DNA of 64,000 nucleotides. Source: Didymella arachidicola (Eukaryota > Ascomycota > Dothideomycetes > Pleosporales > Didymellaceae). The notes under the pieces were generated by a model. That model was not told the origin of the DNA. It ran no database searches and worked only from the letters and a program-made list of their open reading frames with translations. Shown piece after piece: positions 23,996-35,351 of this stretch. Position 1 is the stretch's first letter. The number at the start of each line of letters is the position of its first letter. The stretch covers positions 124,001 to 188,000 of the forward strand of contig CM049994.1 of NCBI GenBank assembly GCA_016630955.3, in the 5' to 3' direction. The position numbers and the translations under genes are program-made.

Positions 23996-24758
23996 TTAGT
24001 TGAGGAAAGCGAACGCACCGGCGGCACCGAGGAGGAGCGCCAGAGGAGCGGAGGAGAGGGAGCCGGCAGCGCCAGTGCTCTCAGGGATGCTGGCAGAGCC
24101 GGTGGCAGAGCCGGTAGCACGGCTGTTGGTGGCAGAGCGGGAGAGAGTAGCAGACGAGACAGTGCCGTTGTGGCTGGCGGTGACGGCACCGGTGCCAGTG
24201 GCGGAGGCGGAGGCAGCGCTGGAGATCAGGCTGGAGATCACGCTGGAGAGGGAAGCGGAGGCGGAGGCGGCAGAAGAGGCAGACGAAGCCTTGGAGGCGA
24301 TGACCGAGGAGACGGAGTAGGCATAGGCAGACGAGGCGGAAGCAGAGGAAGCAGCGGAAGAGCTGGCAGCAGCAGAGCCACCGGTCAGACCGAACTGGCC
24401 GGAATAGTTGACGGTGTCACCACGGCGGATCTCAAGAGCGTAGTCGGCGCCATCGGCGAGGTCCTTGGCGACGGTCCAGGAGAAAGTACCACCAGTAGCA
24501 GTGGCTGAGATATCGTTAGTATATATTTGGTAATGGACATTGTGGATCAAACATACAGGTCAGAGTGGCGAGGGTGTCGAGGTTGGTGGAAGGACCCTTG
24601 CGGAGGATGAAGGTGGTGGGTGTGTTATCGGCAGGGGAGTAGGTGACCTGGTAGGTCTGACCGGCCTTAACACCAGTGCTGGGGTACTGGTTGATCTCAA
24701 GGGCGAGAGCAGCTGCGATGAAAGCAGCGCTGGAAGCGACCATCTGGAAGAAACGCAT
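23996..24758 (-). CDS. Ser-rich secreted protein with Kre9/Knh1-like N-terminal domain, GPI-type
   Basis: Two exons (24758-24557 and 24504-23996) joined across a 52-bp intron (24505-24556, GTATGT...TACTAAC...CTCAG) give 236 residues. The signal peptide is about residues 1-19 (MRFFQMVASSAAFIAAALA). The first 110 mature residues are an Ig-like fold of the kind found at the N-terminus of yeast Kre9/Knh1 and fungal matrix proteins (YQVTYSPADNTPTTFILRKG ... WTVAKDLADGADYALEIRRGD). A long Ala/Ser stretch (about 110-210) is followed by a hydrophobic tail (APLALLLGAAGAFAFLN), a likely GPI signal. A cell-wall glucan role is known for Kre9 relatives. Here only surface location is inferred. Confidence 0.85.
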
Positions 24759-26276
24759 TTTGATGTTGTTGGGGTTGTTGGGGTGTTGATTAGGTCGGTA
24801 TTAAGTGATGTACGTTTATGTAGTTGGATTAGGGAACGAGTGTAGGTACTGTGTACAGCGAGAGGAGCGATCGGAGGGTGAAGGAGAGACGAAAGATGGG
24901 CGATGTCCTGGGGATTAAGAACCGCTGTGAAGGCTGGGCACAGCTGACTTTTACCAAGAGGGCTTTCGGCTGGACAGCGCCAAAGCAACGGCTGGAATGC
25001 AAAATTAGGTTCTTCATGCGGTATGGTTTAGCATGGAGCTAAATGAAAGTCATGCTCGTGCACCAATCGGCGTGGTGCTCAATCGCGGATTTCCCTGGGA
25101 GGCCCCTTTTTCGCACCCCTCAACACTCGAGGTGGACAAGGTGTGCGCCGGCCCAGAACTATTCACCATTCAGGCCCCTCTGGGCATCGTCAAGCATCCC
25201 GGTGCATCCAGAGGGACGCCAACGGTCGCCGTGTGCGCTACTCTAGCCAGGATGAGCCTAGCCAAAAGCCATTCAATAACCTGGGGAAATTCAGGGGCTG
25301 AGCCTTGCTCCTCTCTTGACAGCGACACACGAGACGTACGTCAGCAGGAGGCTGGAGTACAAAGAGTTGTTTACACACGGTCAACACCCTCAATGACGAA
25401 CTCTGTGCAACGTGATGCGCACAGGATGACCATTGTTCTTGGCTGATGCGGATGTTTGCGTGCAGCATTCCCTTTGCACTCGAGGAGTCAAGGCGCATGC
25501 CTTCCGCATCCGGACGCCTAATCACCGAACTCTTTTTCTGTTTCACATACTTGCCGCCGGTAACGTCATCGACGACAAGCCAAAGCCAAATGCGCGACTT
25601 GTGATCGCTGTTTTAACACACCCTTCTATCGATAGGGCGACGATCTGCTGCTGGGAAAATGGCGGCCTTTGCATTACTGTTGGTGGAGCCTGGATGTAGT
25701 CGGTGCGACTAGCCGGACATGAACCTTGAATTTAGCCCGAGCAATTTACTCGCGATGGCATTGGCTCCACTGAAATGAAATTTGCTTTGTGAGAAGAACG
25801 TTCGATCGTAGACTCGCCTTACGCGCTTGGACGAGGCTTTCCGACTCGTGCCGCCGGGAGTGGATGAATGCAGCGACGGCAATTGAACACGCCTTGTCCT
25901 ATGCTCTGAAGACCCGGGGTATAATGGTCCACAGAGTAGATCTATCACTGTGCAAGTCAGCATTATCAAGGCAGGAGGCTGTGTTTGCCTGGTAGTCTGT
26001 GTTGTGCGCAGGTCTGCTGAACACCTGTGGGGTTGAATTATCATCATTCCATTGTTCTCAATATTTCTACTTTCCATACGAGAAAAAGTAGGCGAATGTC
26101 CAACCACAAGGCATCTGCTCGCGTGACTGAGGATGCACACGCCTTAACTGTTACAAGAAATGGAGACGTCGAGCAGATCTGCTATAAGAGGGCGCCTGCT
26201 AGTAAGTCCTTGAGGTGAACCGTCAGCTTACTCCGCAAGAAGAATCGAAGTCGTGAATTACCACAGAGCACCGAGC
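24759..26276. other. Intergenic region, no supported gene
   Basis: 1.5 kb. A 137-codon plus-strand frame at 25033 and a 143-codon minus-strand frame ending at 25709 have no recognisable domain, signal peptide or splice support. The first part is the promoter of the Kre9-like gene. Confidence 0.45.
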
Positions 26277-26806
26277 TCAAACGAACTGGTTCTGCTCCCA
26301 TTCTTTCTCGGCCTTTACGAAAGCATCTACGCCCTCGGGCAGCTCGATATCGTCGTCCGTTGGCGGAGATGTGGATTTGGCCTCAACCTTGGGCTTCTTC
26401 GTGCGCGGCTTAGGAGTAGCCTTAGGCTTCTTGGTGGGTGTCTCGTCAGCGTCGTCGCCCTTACGCTTCTTCGAGGTGGCAGGTGTAGTCGTTCCTCCTA
26501 GAACTTGTCAGCGTGTTCGTCCTATCAGAAAAGCATCGCAAACAACTGCATACCTCGCTTCTGCGCGGCAACAGCAGTGAAGATCTCCCCATCATCGAAA
26601 CGCTTCTTAAGCTCTTTCGCCTTGGCGGCGATGGACCGGAACTGATGTTCAAAACTGCTGGCAGTGCGAGTGCCATCAACGGCTGACATCATGTTGAGCT
26701 GCTCTCTGGTGATGGTGGTATTTCCAAGCGCCATGAGCAGCACAGACACGACATCCGGTGGGATCATCTTCTGACCGCCAGCGGGAGAGTCGACCGTCTT
26801 GCCCAT
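26277..26806 (-). CDS. Small basic nuclear-type protein, proximal first exon form
   Basis: Exon 1 at 26806-26554 and exon 2 at 26497-26277, with a 56-bp intron (26498-26553, GTATGC...GCTGAC...CTAG). The product is 157 residues. The N-terminal 84 residues form a small helical domain (PPDVVSVLLMAL ... MMSAVDGTRTASSFEHQFRSIAAKAKELKKR) that looks like the helix-turn-helix/Myb-like modules of small fungal nuclear proteins. The tail is Lys/Pro-rich with nuclear-localisation-like runs (KKRKGDD, KKPKATPKPRTKKPK) and ends in EWEQNQFV. A homologous exon lies directly upstream (27026-27272) and can splice to the same second exon. The function is unknown. Confidence 0.7.
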
Positions 26807-27272
26807 TGTTGCTTGTGACGGACGAGGTGGGATAAAACGATGTAGCCAAGCAATTTTGTCGAAGTAAGATGCAGAAAGAGAGTGCAAAGAGAAAGTTAGG
26901 GGAGTGTTGCTTGACGACAAGAGTCGATTGCTGCCTAGAAGCAGACAGCGAGTGAGAGTGGGCAGTGATTGTAGGGCAAAAGTGAAAGTGAGGTGACGGC
27001 GAACCGAGAGGTCGACAACACGTACCATGCTTGTTTGAGGGGGCGACAGGCTCAAAGACCTCTCTATTGTCGTTGCGAGCCTTGAGCTCCTTAGCCTTTG
27101 CGAGGACAGAGCGGAAGTCATGCTGGAAAGCGCTGGCAGTCTTAGTGCCGTCTAGAGACGACATAATCTCGTAGTGCTTCACGGACAGCGACGTAGTACC
27201 GGTAACCACCAGGACAGCTGCGACAACATCGGCACTGTACATCTTACTCGCAGTGGGAGCCTTTGGGGCCAT
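26277..27272 (-). CDS. Alternative form: distal homologous first exon joined to the shared tail exon
   Basis: The distal exon (27272-27026) begins MAPKAPTASKMYSAD. It encodes a diverged copy of the proximal exon's domain (ADVVAAVLVVTGTTSLSV, IMSSLDGTKTASAFQHDF, AKAKELKARND). It ends in a phase-1 GTACGT donor, the same phase as the proximal exon. No separate terminal exon is visible before the proximal ATG. Joining to 26497-26277 gives 155 residues across a 528-bp intron. A third option, acceptor at 26935, keeps frame into the proximal exon and gives a two-domain protein of 282 residues. Which form is real needs transcripts. The alternative is an older tandem duplicate that lost its tail. Confidence 0.5.
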
Positions 27273-27694
27273 GTTGTTTGTGGCTTGCTGGAGGCAGGCT
27301 GGAGGATTGGCGTGTGGTAGGGTTTGTTGTGTGGTGAGTGAGCGGACTGCAGAGATGTGTCGAATTTCCAGGAGAGTCGCTCGGAGCCAAGACTTACAGG
27401 CTTTGCAGCGATGAGCATGAAGTGAAGGTGGGCTGCGCTAGCATGTTGAAAGTGAGGATGAACATGACTTGTCCCAGTTTAAGTTCCAAAGCAAGCTGCC
27501 AAGTGCGAAGGCAATCTTTTGATCCAAGAGTCCAGAGTTGAATCTCCTGTTGGAGACGGGGATGCGTTTACGGTTCATCATCTGCCCAGGTTCATTTTGC
27601 ACCCATCGTACGCATATTTGGCTCAAAACATACCCTGCATACAACTGTATTGTTGCCCTTTGTTCAATCCGACACGTCGATGTATTCTCATCCT
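27273..27694. other. Intergenic region between the SET gene 3' end and the small nuclear-protein gene
   Basis: Promoter/5' UTR of the minus-strand small-protein locus and the 3' flank of the SET-MYND gene. A GTAAGT...CTGCAG pair on the minus strand (about 27346-27397) could be a 5' UTR intron. No other feature seen. Confidence 0.4.
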
Positions 27695-29504
27695 CTAGTA
27701 CTTGATCCAGTCGCCCATATCCATCAGTATCTGCTTCTGCGTCTCAAGCTCATGATTGACCACAGCTCTATCCGGGTTCTCTCCCACACTCTTCCTCAGC
27801 TCCTCGCTCATCTCACTCGCCTTACTCTGCACGCTCTTGGTGAACGCACTATCAGGCCCATGGCTCAGCACAGCCGTATCCAGCACCTGCTTTGTGAGCA
27901 TCATCGCAATCAAGCCCATGTTTGCCCCTGGCGCACCAATGCCCTCCTCCTCGCCAGCGAAGAAGGCAGCCAACATAGCCATCTGCCAGGTCTGAACCAC
28001 GCGCACGGGGTGGAACGGTGCTGGGTAGAGTTTTGGTTGGATGTACTTGTAGCGCTTTGCACACTGTGCCCATGCGACTTGGTAGGTCCCAGTTGCGAGC
28101 AGATTGACGATCAATTCGTCGCGGAATGCGGCATATGGCTGGCGATATACAGGCCAAAGCCCTGACTGATGACACAAGCGCATTCCATTGACGATGATTT
28201 CGTTTGCTTGTTCAGGAGGCGCGCGCTGCGCTGCCTCGTACTCGGCGAAAGCCTTGCCTTGTATGGCCGCGACATACTTTTCCATTTTCGAGTTGCCGAC
28301 AAAGTTCGCTGGATCGGAAGCAAAGTCCTCTGTCTTGGATATCATCTCGGCAGCTTGCTGCACCTCTTGTGACAAACTCTTTGGATCGATAGCCCACTTG
28401 TCTTCGTCAAGTGTTGCGCCCTTCTGGCATTTCGCACATTTACACGTGAAGAACCAGCGCTGCTTGAGTTCGTGCTGACGCCGAGAGTATGGGTTGGTCG
28501 TGTCGATGTAAGAGATGAAGATCTCGTCATCCCTCTTGATCGGCTTGAGTGATCGAATGTTGACTTCAGCTCCATCCATGATGATATAGGCATTTGGGTC
28601 ACAAGAGTGATTGAAGTGCCCCAGCATTGGATCTATGATGATGCCTAGTGGATCGAGTGTTGACGTGATGAGAGTTAAGGAGTTTGTGAGGACCTGCAAC
28701 TGTGAGCTCGTGCGCTGTGATGCCCATGCTGTGATTACTTACTCGCGCATACATAGCCGCCACGAAGTTCTTATCGAAGATATCCTGCGTGAGCGAGAAT
28801 TGGCTTGCACCCATCGCCATCAATTCAATGTTGTCATAGTTGCCGTTTGCCTTGAAGTCGTCGACGTGGGATGGCAGGCTAAGCAGCATGTTCCATGCTT
28901 CCTCCGGTATGATATCGTGCTTCTTCATAGTGAGAAGGTCCATACAAGCAAGAACAGCTTTCGGGATCTCTCTATCGCCCAGTCTCTTGAAGATCTTGCA
29001 TTGGTATCTGTGACCGCGATTCCAGGCTGCTTTCTGACATGCCTGATCTGATCAGCGACTGGAGTCTATAGGTCACGGATGCATACAGACCTTGCTGCAG
29101 TATCGGAATCTCTGGCACCCGGCGCACTTGGACACCTTGACACCTTCTGGCACATACGTTCTTGTACCGGTTGATGCACCTTCAGTCCAGACAAAGCAGT
29201 TTGCGCACGTGTCTAGTAGTCGTTCAGTGTCGAGCGCGCCTCCGATGGGTCTTCTAATTGATGCCACCAATTGTCCAGGTTCAAAATCTACGTTTGCGAA
29301 GAGACCATTCCCTGTGGATTCGCCCTTGTCATTGGCGCATACCGGGGATTTTGCTGGACGGAAAGGCGCCGATGAACTCGCCCACCCTTCCTCCACCTCT
29401 TCGGCTACATTGAGGACGTGTTTGATGGGCATGCTCGGTCGTCTCTCTGAAAGGACCGTTTGTTGTCGAAAAGAGAGACACGAAGCTGTTTCTTGTAACG
29501 TCAT
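27695..29504 (-). CDS. SET and MYND domain protein (SMYD/Set6-like methyltransferase)
   Basis: Three exons (29504-29091, 29042-28743, 28693-27695) encode about 570 residues. An ATG at 29432 is an alternative start. The SET domain is split by a MYND zinc finger, as in SMYD proteins. It starts near STGNGLFANVDFEPGQL. The MYND finger is CANCF...CAGCQRFRYCSK|ACQKAAW...H..QC. The catalytic core then resumes with GHFNHSCDPNA and DEIFISYIDTTNPYSRRQHEL, followed by the post-SET cysteines (FTCKCAKC). It probably transfers methyl groups from S-adenosylmethionine to lysines of proteins. The target is unknown. The first intron needs a GTCTGT donor to stay in frame, slightly unusual but consistent with MYND conservation. 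Confidence 0.9.
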
Positions 29505-30571
29505 GGGTAGCAGAGGCCCACGGCGAGGAGACGCGCACTAGTGTCTGACCGGGACTAGTTTACTCGCTTCTGCCCTGCAGTTGAGCTGATCGCTCCTGCC
29601 CGTTCACGACTGCGTCAAGATCCAGTCTTCAACTCATTCTATGTATCAGTATCATATTCAGCGGCCAGCTCTGATTCCTGATGTCACTGGCTTTTTTCAA
29701 CTGCGTTTGACTCCTTTGGATAGCTCTCGATTCTCATACAACACCAAGACCAAACTTGACAGATCCGCACATCCCATTCACCTCCTCACACCTCCCCCTG
29801 CACACCACCCTCTCTACCCGCCCCTCTAGCACCATCCTCCCTTGCACTCACCCGTCTCCAAGCCCCCAGCCTCTGCCAGACCACCACCAAAAATGGGTGC
29901 AAGTAGGGAAGTGATATCCAATATCTTTAGAAAAATGGTGGGAAGGAGATGCGGATTACTCTTGGATGCAGCCACCTCCCAAGTCCACCAAAACCCAACT
30001 ATCAACAGCCCTCGTTTCCTCGGTCGCTGAAACTCGATATATCAACATCAACATACCCCTCATTGTAGTAGGCCTTCGCAACGCGAGGCCCTAGAGAAAG
30101 GAGTTGCAAAGGAATGGTGCGAGCGGCTGCACTTACGTTGGGCTGTTTTGAGTATTTGGGAAGGCCGGGCTGCAGTCTGGATCGCGCCGTCTTGGTCGAG
30201 GTAATGGTGGGGCGCTGGTGGAGCTACGCTGTATAGCTATGTACTGGGTGAGTCGAATGTGGACAGTTTTGATGGGACCGTCGTGATAGTAGTGCTTTGA
30301 GTGAGTCTGATTGCCAAAACTGTCCTCTCAGGTTATTTTAGCAAAGGACGTTGTTGCAAAGATATGCGTGAGTAAAAGTAAGCATGTATTTCAAACGCGA
30401 CTACCGCCGTTTATACTGTACAGAGGGTACACAATACAAGAGGCTACCATCGTCCAGATCATCGACGATCGCTATCGCTATCGACTGCTTTTCCGCATCT
30501 CGCCTCTTGGGATCCGTGGGGCGGCCATTACGTCCATGCTAAAAGGGAAGAAGGGGGTTTCTACGCTGGGC
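29505..30571. other. Intergenic region with pyrimidine-rich tract
   Basis: About 1.1 kb. The 5' side is the SET gene promoter. A C/T-rich tract on the plus strand (about 29770-29880) resembles a fungal promoter or 5' UTR. A short frame follows (ATG at 29893 and a different-frame open stretch to about 30090), but no convincing gene can be assembled. Confidence 0.4.
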
Positions 30572-30979
30572 TCATTTCTCGTCTGTGATGCCGAGGACTG
30601 CGTTCAGGTCGGCGTTGGGGTCCTTGGGGTCGGCCTTGGCTGCGCCGAGTCAGTCTCGCAGCTACCATCTGCCTGTCAGGGTACGTACCGCCCGAGGACT
30701 GGGGCTGCTCCTGGGGATGTGTCTTTGCCCACTCCGCCTTGGCCTGCCTGATCAACGACTCCTTGTGGCTGTACGCCTTCTGCTCGGCGTTGATCTTCTC
30801 ACGCGCGGATATCGACAGCTGCGTGTAGGCGCCGTAGAAGAGGCCGGTGGCCAGGGCGGACCAGCGGAGGACCTGTGTCATCGCGTTAGCATGGGCGAGA
30901 TCGCGGGAGGGCGCTGGACGCGCGCGTGTGCGGCGGAGGGAGGTGCAGAGCGTACGTTGACACCGACGGAGGTGGACAT
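30572..30979 (-). CDS. ATP21: Mitochondrial F1Fo ATP synthase subunit e
   Basis: Three small exons (30979-30956, 30872-30689, 30639-30572) with introns of 83 and 49 bp give 91 residues, the usual size for this subunit. The N-terminal membrane helix carries the GxxxG dimerisation motif (SALATGLFYGAYTQ). It is followed by a charged coiled-coil-like segment (AREKINAEQKAYSHKESLIRQAKAEW) and a short tail ending GITDEK. Subunit e (Atp21/Tim11 in yeast) sits in the inner mitochondrial membrane, where it stabilises ATP synthase dimers and cristae shape. The first exon encodes only MSTSVGVN. It is transcribed divergently from the dynein intermediate chain gene. Confidence 0.93.
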
Positions 30980-31399
30980 GGCGTGTGTCGTGCGAGGGCT
31001 TGCGGATGCGACTGGGGCGGGTCTGCGAGTCCAATGGCTGGGATTCCGGGGCGACGGCGGGCGATGCTCCGTTTTGCGTTGTCCGGAGAGGCGTGACGGC
31101 GGCGTCGAGGCGGATTGATGCGGTTGGGGCGAGGAGCGAGGGCCGCCCGTCAGGTTCACGCAAGATTCCTGCGGTTCATCCCGACTGCGCACGGACCGCC
31201 TTAGTCAGGCACGCCCTGGGTGGGAGCTCGACGACAGCGCGACGACGCACTCTTCTCTATTTTTCCAGAGAGTTTTGCAGCGCGGCCATGTCTGCGAGGC
31301 GCGAAGGGACTGACTGCGAGCACCATCCATAGACCCCGACCGCCAACGGACCGCACCACCGCACATCCGACTGCACCCCACTCGCGCGCCGCCTCCGCC
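30980..31399. promoter_or_regulatory. Divergent promoter, ATP synthase e / dynein intermediate chain
   Basis: 420 bases between two start codons on opposite strands, GC-rich, with no coding sequence recognised. It must contain both promoters. No specific binding site can be assigned by eye. Confidence 0.6.
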
Positions 31400-33647
31400 A
31401 TGGAGTCCTCGTTCGAGCAGCGCCGGGCAGAAATCCAGGCAAAGAAGGCCAAGCTCGCCGAGCTCAAGCGACAGCGCGAGCTGAGACGGGAGCAAGCGGG
31501 CTCGAGCAGGCAGTCGACCACGGCGAGTCCCCTGGGTGAAGTGCGTGGCCCGCCCGCTTGTTTACCGCGCATCAACACTGACAAGCCGCGCAGGTGCTGT
31601 CGCCCACGCCGCGCCGCAGCCAGGACCTCGACCGCAGGGCCGACGTCGACAACCTCATCAACAACATCCTCGGCGACCGCCGCCCTGCGTCCACCCAGCC
31701 GGGCTCGCCAGCCGTGCGAGCAACACGGCCGACCTCGGTCGTGAGCGCCAGCCAGCTCAGCAGCGACAATGAGCCCGCCTCCCCCGCACAATCGCGCATG
31801 GTCGACGGCGAGACGCAGACCATCTCCATCGGCCCGCTGGCCACCGTCTACGAGACCGCCGGCGACGGGCAGGTCACGGCCGAGGCCCACGCACAGAAGG
31901 AGGTCATCACCTACAGCAAGGGCGTGCAGGCAAGCATAGACTGGAGCCCGTCAAAGTCACGTGCAGTGGGAGCCAGCGACACAGAGCGCGACGACAGCCC
32001 CACACGCTCGCCGCGGAGCAAGAGGCTCAGCCGGCGACAGAAAGAGCGGGACGAGGAGATTCGCAACCAGCTGCGCAAGGAGATCGAGGACGAAATCAAG
32101 GCCGCACAGCAAGCGCCCCAGGACGGCACACTGGCCGGCTCCGAGGAGAACTTCCCCTTCAAGCCCCTCACCACCGAGGAGCTGGCCGCTGTCGAGAACT
32201 CAGAGGACTTTATTGGCTTTATTGAGCGGAGTACCAAGGTGCTGGAGCGCGCCCTGGACCAACAGCTTGGGTACGACATCTTGGCCGACTATGCGCTCGA
32301 CGGCCTGGACATCAATGACGACGACGAGGGATACGGCACAAACACCGGCAAAAAGGGCAGGCGTGTCAAGGAGGTTGCACAATTCTGGGATGAGCGATGG
32401 AGCAAGAAGAGAATGATCTCGGATCTGGGCTTCTCGACAAAGGTACTACCCCTAGTCCCCATCTCAAGGCCTGGCTAACGTCTGCGCAGTTCCCGGAGCT
32501 CGTCCTGGCGTCCTACACCAAGAACCCCTCCGCTCCTCACGACCCAGATGGTCTGGTCCAGGTCTGGAACATGCACATGCACGACCGACCCGAATACATC
32601 TTCCACGCCCAGTCGGACATTCTCACCGCCAAGTTCTCGCCCTTCCACCCCAACCTCATCATCGGCGGCGCCTACTCAGGCCAGGTCCTTCTATGGGACA
32701 CCCGCGCCAAATCCGCCCCCGTCCAGAAGACTCCGCTCACAGGATCCGGCCACACACACCCCGTCTACTCGATCGACATCGTCGGCACCCAGAACGCAAA
32801 CAACATCATCTCCTGCTCGACCGACGGCGTAGTCTGCGGCTGGACCGTCGACATGCTCACCCAGCCCCAAGAATTCCTCGAACTCACCTCCCCCCCACCC
32901 GCCAAAACCGACGACATGGCCGTCACATGCCTCGCCTTCCCGCAATCAGACCCAACCTACTTCCTCGCTGGCACAGAAGAAGGCTCCATCTACCCGTGCC
33001 ACCGCTACGACCGCGCCGGCGCAAAAGCAGGCGTCGACACGCGCCTCAAATACGGCGGCCCGAAAACCGCACACGCCGCCCCAGTCATGTCCCTCGACTT
33101 CCACCCCTCAAAAGGCCCCCTCGACCTCGGCGACCTCGTCCTCTCCGCCAGCGTAGACTGGAGCGTCAAACTATGGAAAGTCCGGCCCCCGGCCGCAAGC
33201 GGCACACCCACCACTACTCTCCCCGGGGGGGCACCGCAACACATATCTCCTATCCTGGACATCCCCCGCGAAGACCTCGTCTACGACGCCCGCTGGTCGC
33301 CCGTCAAACCCTCCGTCTTCGCGCTCGTCGACGGCGCCGGATCCCTCGAAATATGGGACATCAACATCGACACCGAGGTCCCCGTGCAGTCCGTCACGCC
33401 GAGCGAGCTCAAGCGCGGCGCGTTTGCGATGGGGGCCGGGGGCGGGTTGAATCGCAGTCTGAATCGGGTTGCGTGGGAGAGGAACGAGGGGAGACGGGTG
33501 GCGGTTGGGGGGATGGATGGGGTGGTTACCGTGTTTGAGGTTGGGCACGATCTGGGCGGGGTGGAGGCGAGGGGGGAGGAGTGGGGTGCGGTTAGGAGGC
33601 TTGTTGGGCGGTTGGAGGGGCTTGCTGAGGGTGCGAATGGGAAGTAG
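31400..33647 (+). CDS. Cytoplasmic dynein 1 intermediate chain
   Basis: Three exons (31400-31540, 31594-32442, 32490-33647) with introns of 53 and 47 bp give 715 residues. The N-terminus is the conserved coiled coil that binds the p150/dynactin subunit (MESSFEQRRAEIQAKKAKLAELK). A disordered segment contains GETQT (near residue 118), matching the LC8 light-chain binding motif. The C-terminal half is a WD40 propeller (for example GLVQVWNMHMHDRPEY, AYSGQVLLWDTRAKS, SASVDWSVKLWKV, LEIWDINIDTEVP) that contacts the dynein heavy chain. It is needed for nuclear positioning and retrograde transport in hyphae (nudI in Aspergillus). Wobble positions are strongly C-rich in exon 3. Confidence 0.95.
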
Positions 33648-33856
33648 ACATGTCGTTTTATGGTTGCGGACCAGGCGGGGCGTCCTGGAAGGAAAGGGAG
33701 GACATGTTGACATGGGAGACGTTGCATTGCACCGTATAGCGTCTTTCGTGGAGCTGATACGCAATATACCCCCTCTTTTCGAACACGGTTTCAGTACGTG
33801 TGAGTGGTCAGATAGTCGTGGGACTGTACATGTATTTCCTACGCAAGATACAAAGT

Positions 33857-35351
33857 CTACGCCCAAGCACCGACCAGAGCCATGAGCAGTGCGCCTGCTA
33901 CAACACTGCCACAGGCCTGCAATCGCCTCTTGCCCTGCAGCGTAACATAACTCTCATCGCTCAAAAAATCCTCCGCAAGCAGCTCCACAAGCCCCGCAAA
34001 CAGCAACAACCCACTCGAAATCGCATTCATAAATCCCACCATCAACAACCCCGTCTGGCTAAACGGATCGTACAGCGTGTGAACCGCAAGCCCGATCGCC
34101 TGTCCCACGGGCGTCGTGGTCCCGTATGCGAGCGCCATGAGCCACGGCTTGGGTGACCCCGCGGGGAAGCGGATAGCGCTTATGCGAGACCCGAGCGCGA
34201 AGCCTTCGAATGTTTGGTGGAAGGATATGGCTACTAGGAGGACGATGAACGAGGTTCCTGTTGCGACGGATAGGGCCATGCCGATGAAGACGCTGTGGAA
34301 GAGGATGCCGGCTTCGAGGAGGAGACACTGTAGTAGTAGTTTCTTGTTCTGGGCTTCGGTCTTTTCGGCGGTCTCGGGTGATGGGTCGCGTGTGTTATGG
34401 GGTCGTTTGCGAGTGTGTGGGTGGGAGAGCAGTTGAGATTCGTCTTCTAGGTCGTCGTCCTCTTGCTGCCTGGATAGTTCTTCTGGGCTGATGTCGAGAT
34501 CTGAGTCGTCGTCGCTGTCGATGCTTTGGCGGGCGGCGTAGCCGTTCGGCGCAGTTGGCGTGGTAGGGGAGACCATGGACAGCGCTGGGGACCGTCCTGC
34601 CATGAGACCTGACTGCTCAGATGACTCCACATCTACATCGTGCAATACGATGCCTGGCACGGTGCCGTTTGCACCGCTGCTGTACCGTCCAAAGCTGTGG
34701 CTTCTCTTGTGGCCGGGCCGAGCGTGCGCATGGCTGCCCTGGCCGAGCGTGTCGTAGTCGACTGCGTGTGAGTGCCCAGCGCCCTTGGAAGCAAAGAACA
34801 TCTCAATGCCTACCACCACGAAAACGGCTGTCATGGCTATAAAGCCCGGCATTGCCGGATAGCCGTGGTTCCAGAAACGCGGAAGACATCGATCTGTCAG
34901 GGACACGAAAGCGGTGGGTAGAAGGTGGACAAAGGCGGTTGCTATCAGCACGCCGGTGCCGAAGTGACGTGAGAGGAAGAGGAATCGTGAGGGCACGGGG
35001 ATGCCTGGGAATCGCTTCACGACGATGGGGAAGGAGCAAGCTGGCTGGAATTAGTTGCGCGGCTGGTGACATCGAACGTTAGCACACGCACCTGCCGTGC
35101 TCAAGGCGAGGATCAGAACCAATGCGAAAACATGGAGCCCGGTGTTGTAGTGCTTTTCCCCACCCTTCGACCCGCACTCCGGCTTCGCGACTGCTTCCTG
35201 GCGGCGCAGCAGCTCTGTGCGGAGGAGCTCGGTAGTGAACTGCGAGAGGCCTGCGAATAGTCAGTACACCGTCAGCACTGCAGACCTCACTACATCCTCA
35301 AGTCAGTGGGGTTTGCGACTCACTTTCTGCAATATCATCGCCCGTCGTCAT
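33857..35351 (-). CDS. ZIP-family zinc transporter
   Basis: Three exons (35351-35324, 35250-35092, 35040-33857) with introns of 73 and 51 bp give 456 residues. The first exon is only 28 nt (MTTGDDIAE). Membrane helices start with HVFALVLILALSTA and HFGTGVLIATAFVHLLPTA, whose His lies in the ZIP pore. A long His/Ser/Asp-rich cytosolic loop (about 120-290, GHSHAVDYD ... HAHARPGHKRSH) precedes helices IV and V with the metal-binding motifs HSVFIGMALSV and HQTFEGFALGSRI. It imports Zn2+ (possibly Fe2+) across the plasma membrane, as in fungal Zrt1/Zrt2-type transporters. Its 3' end converges with the dynein intermediate chain gene 209 bp away. Confidence 0.95.

Noticed and set aside
25033..25446. 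137-codon plus-strand frame
   Set aside because: No signal peptide, domain or codon pattern distinguishing it from chance.
29893..30090. Possible small plus-strand gene after a pyrimidine-rich tract (KWWEGDADYSWMQPPPK frame)
   Set aside because: It would need an intron of about 28 bp to connect to the ATG, too short for fungal splicing, and no family is recognised. Worth a transcript check.
32693..33538. 281-codon plus-strand frame, Arg/Pro-rich
   Set aside because: A shifted frame of dynein intermediate chain exon 3, kept open by strong C bias at wobble positions.
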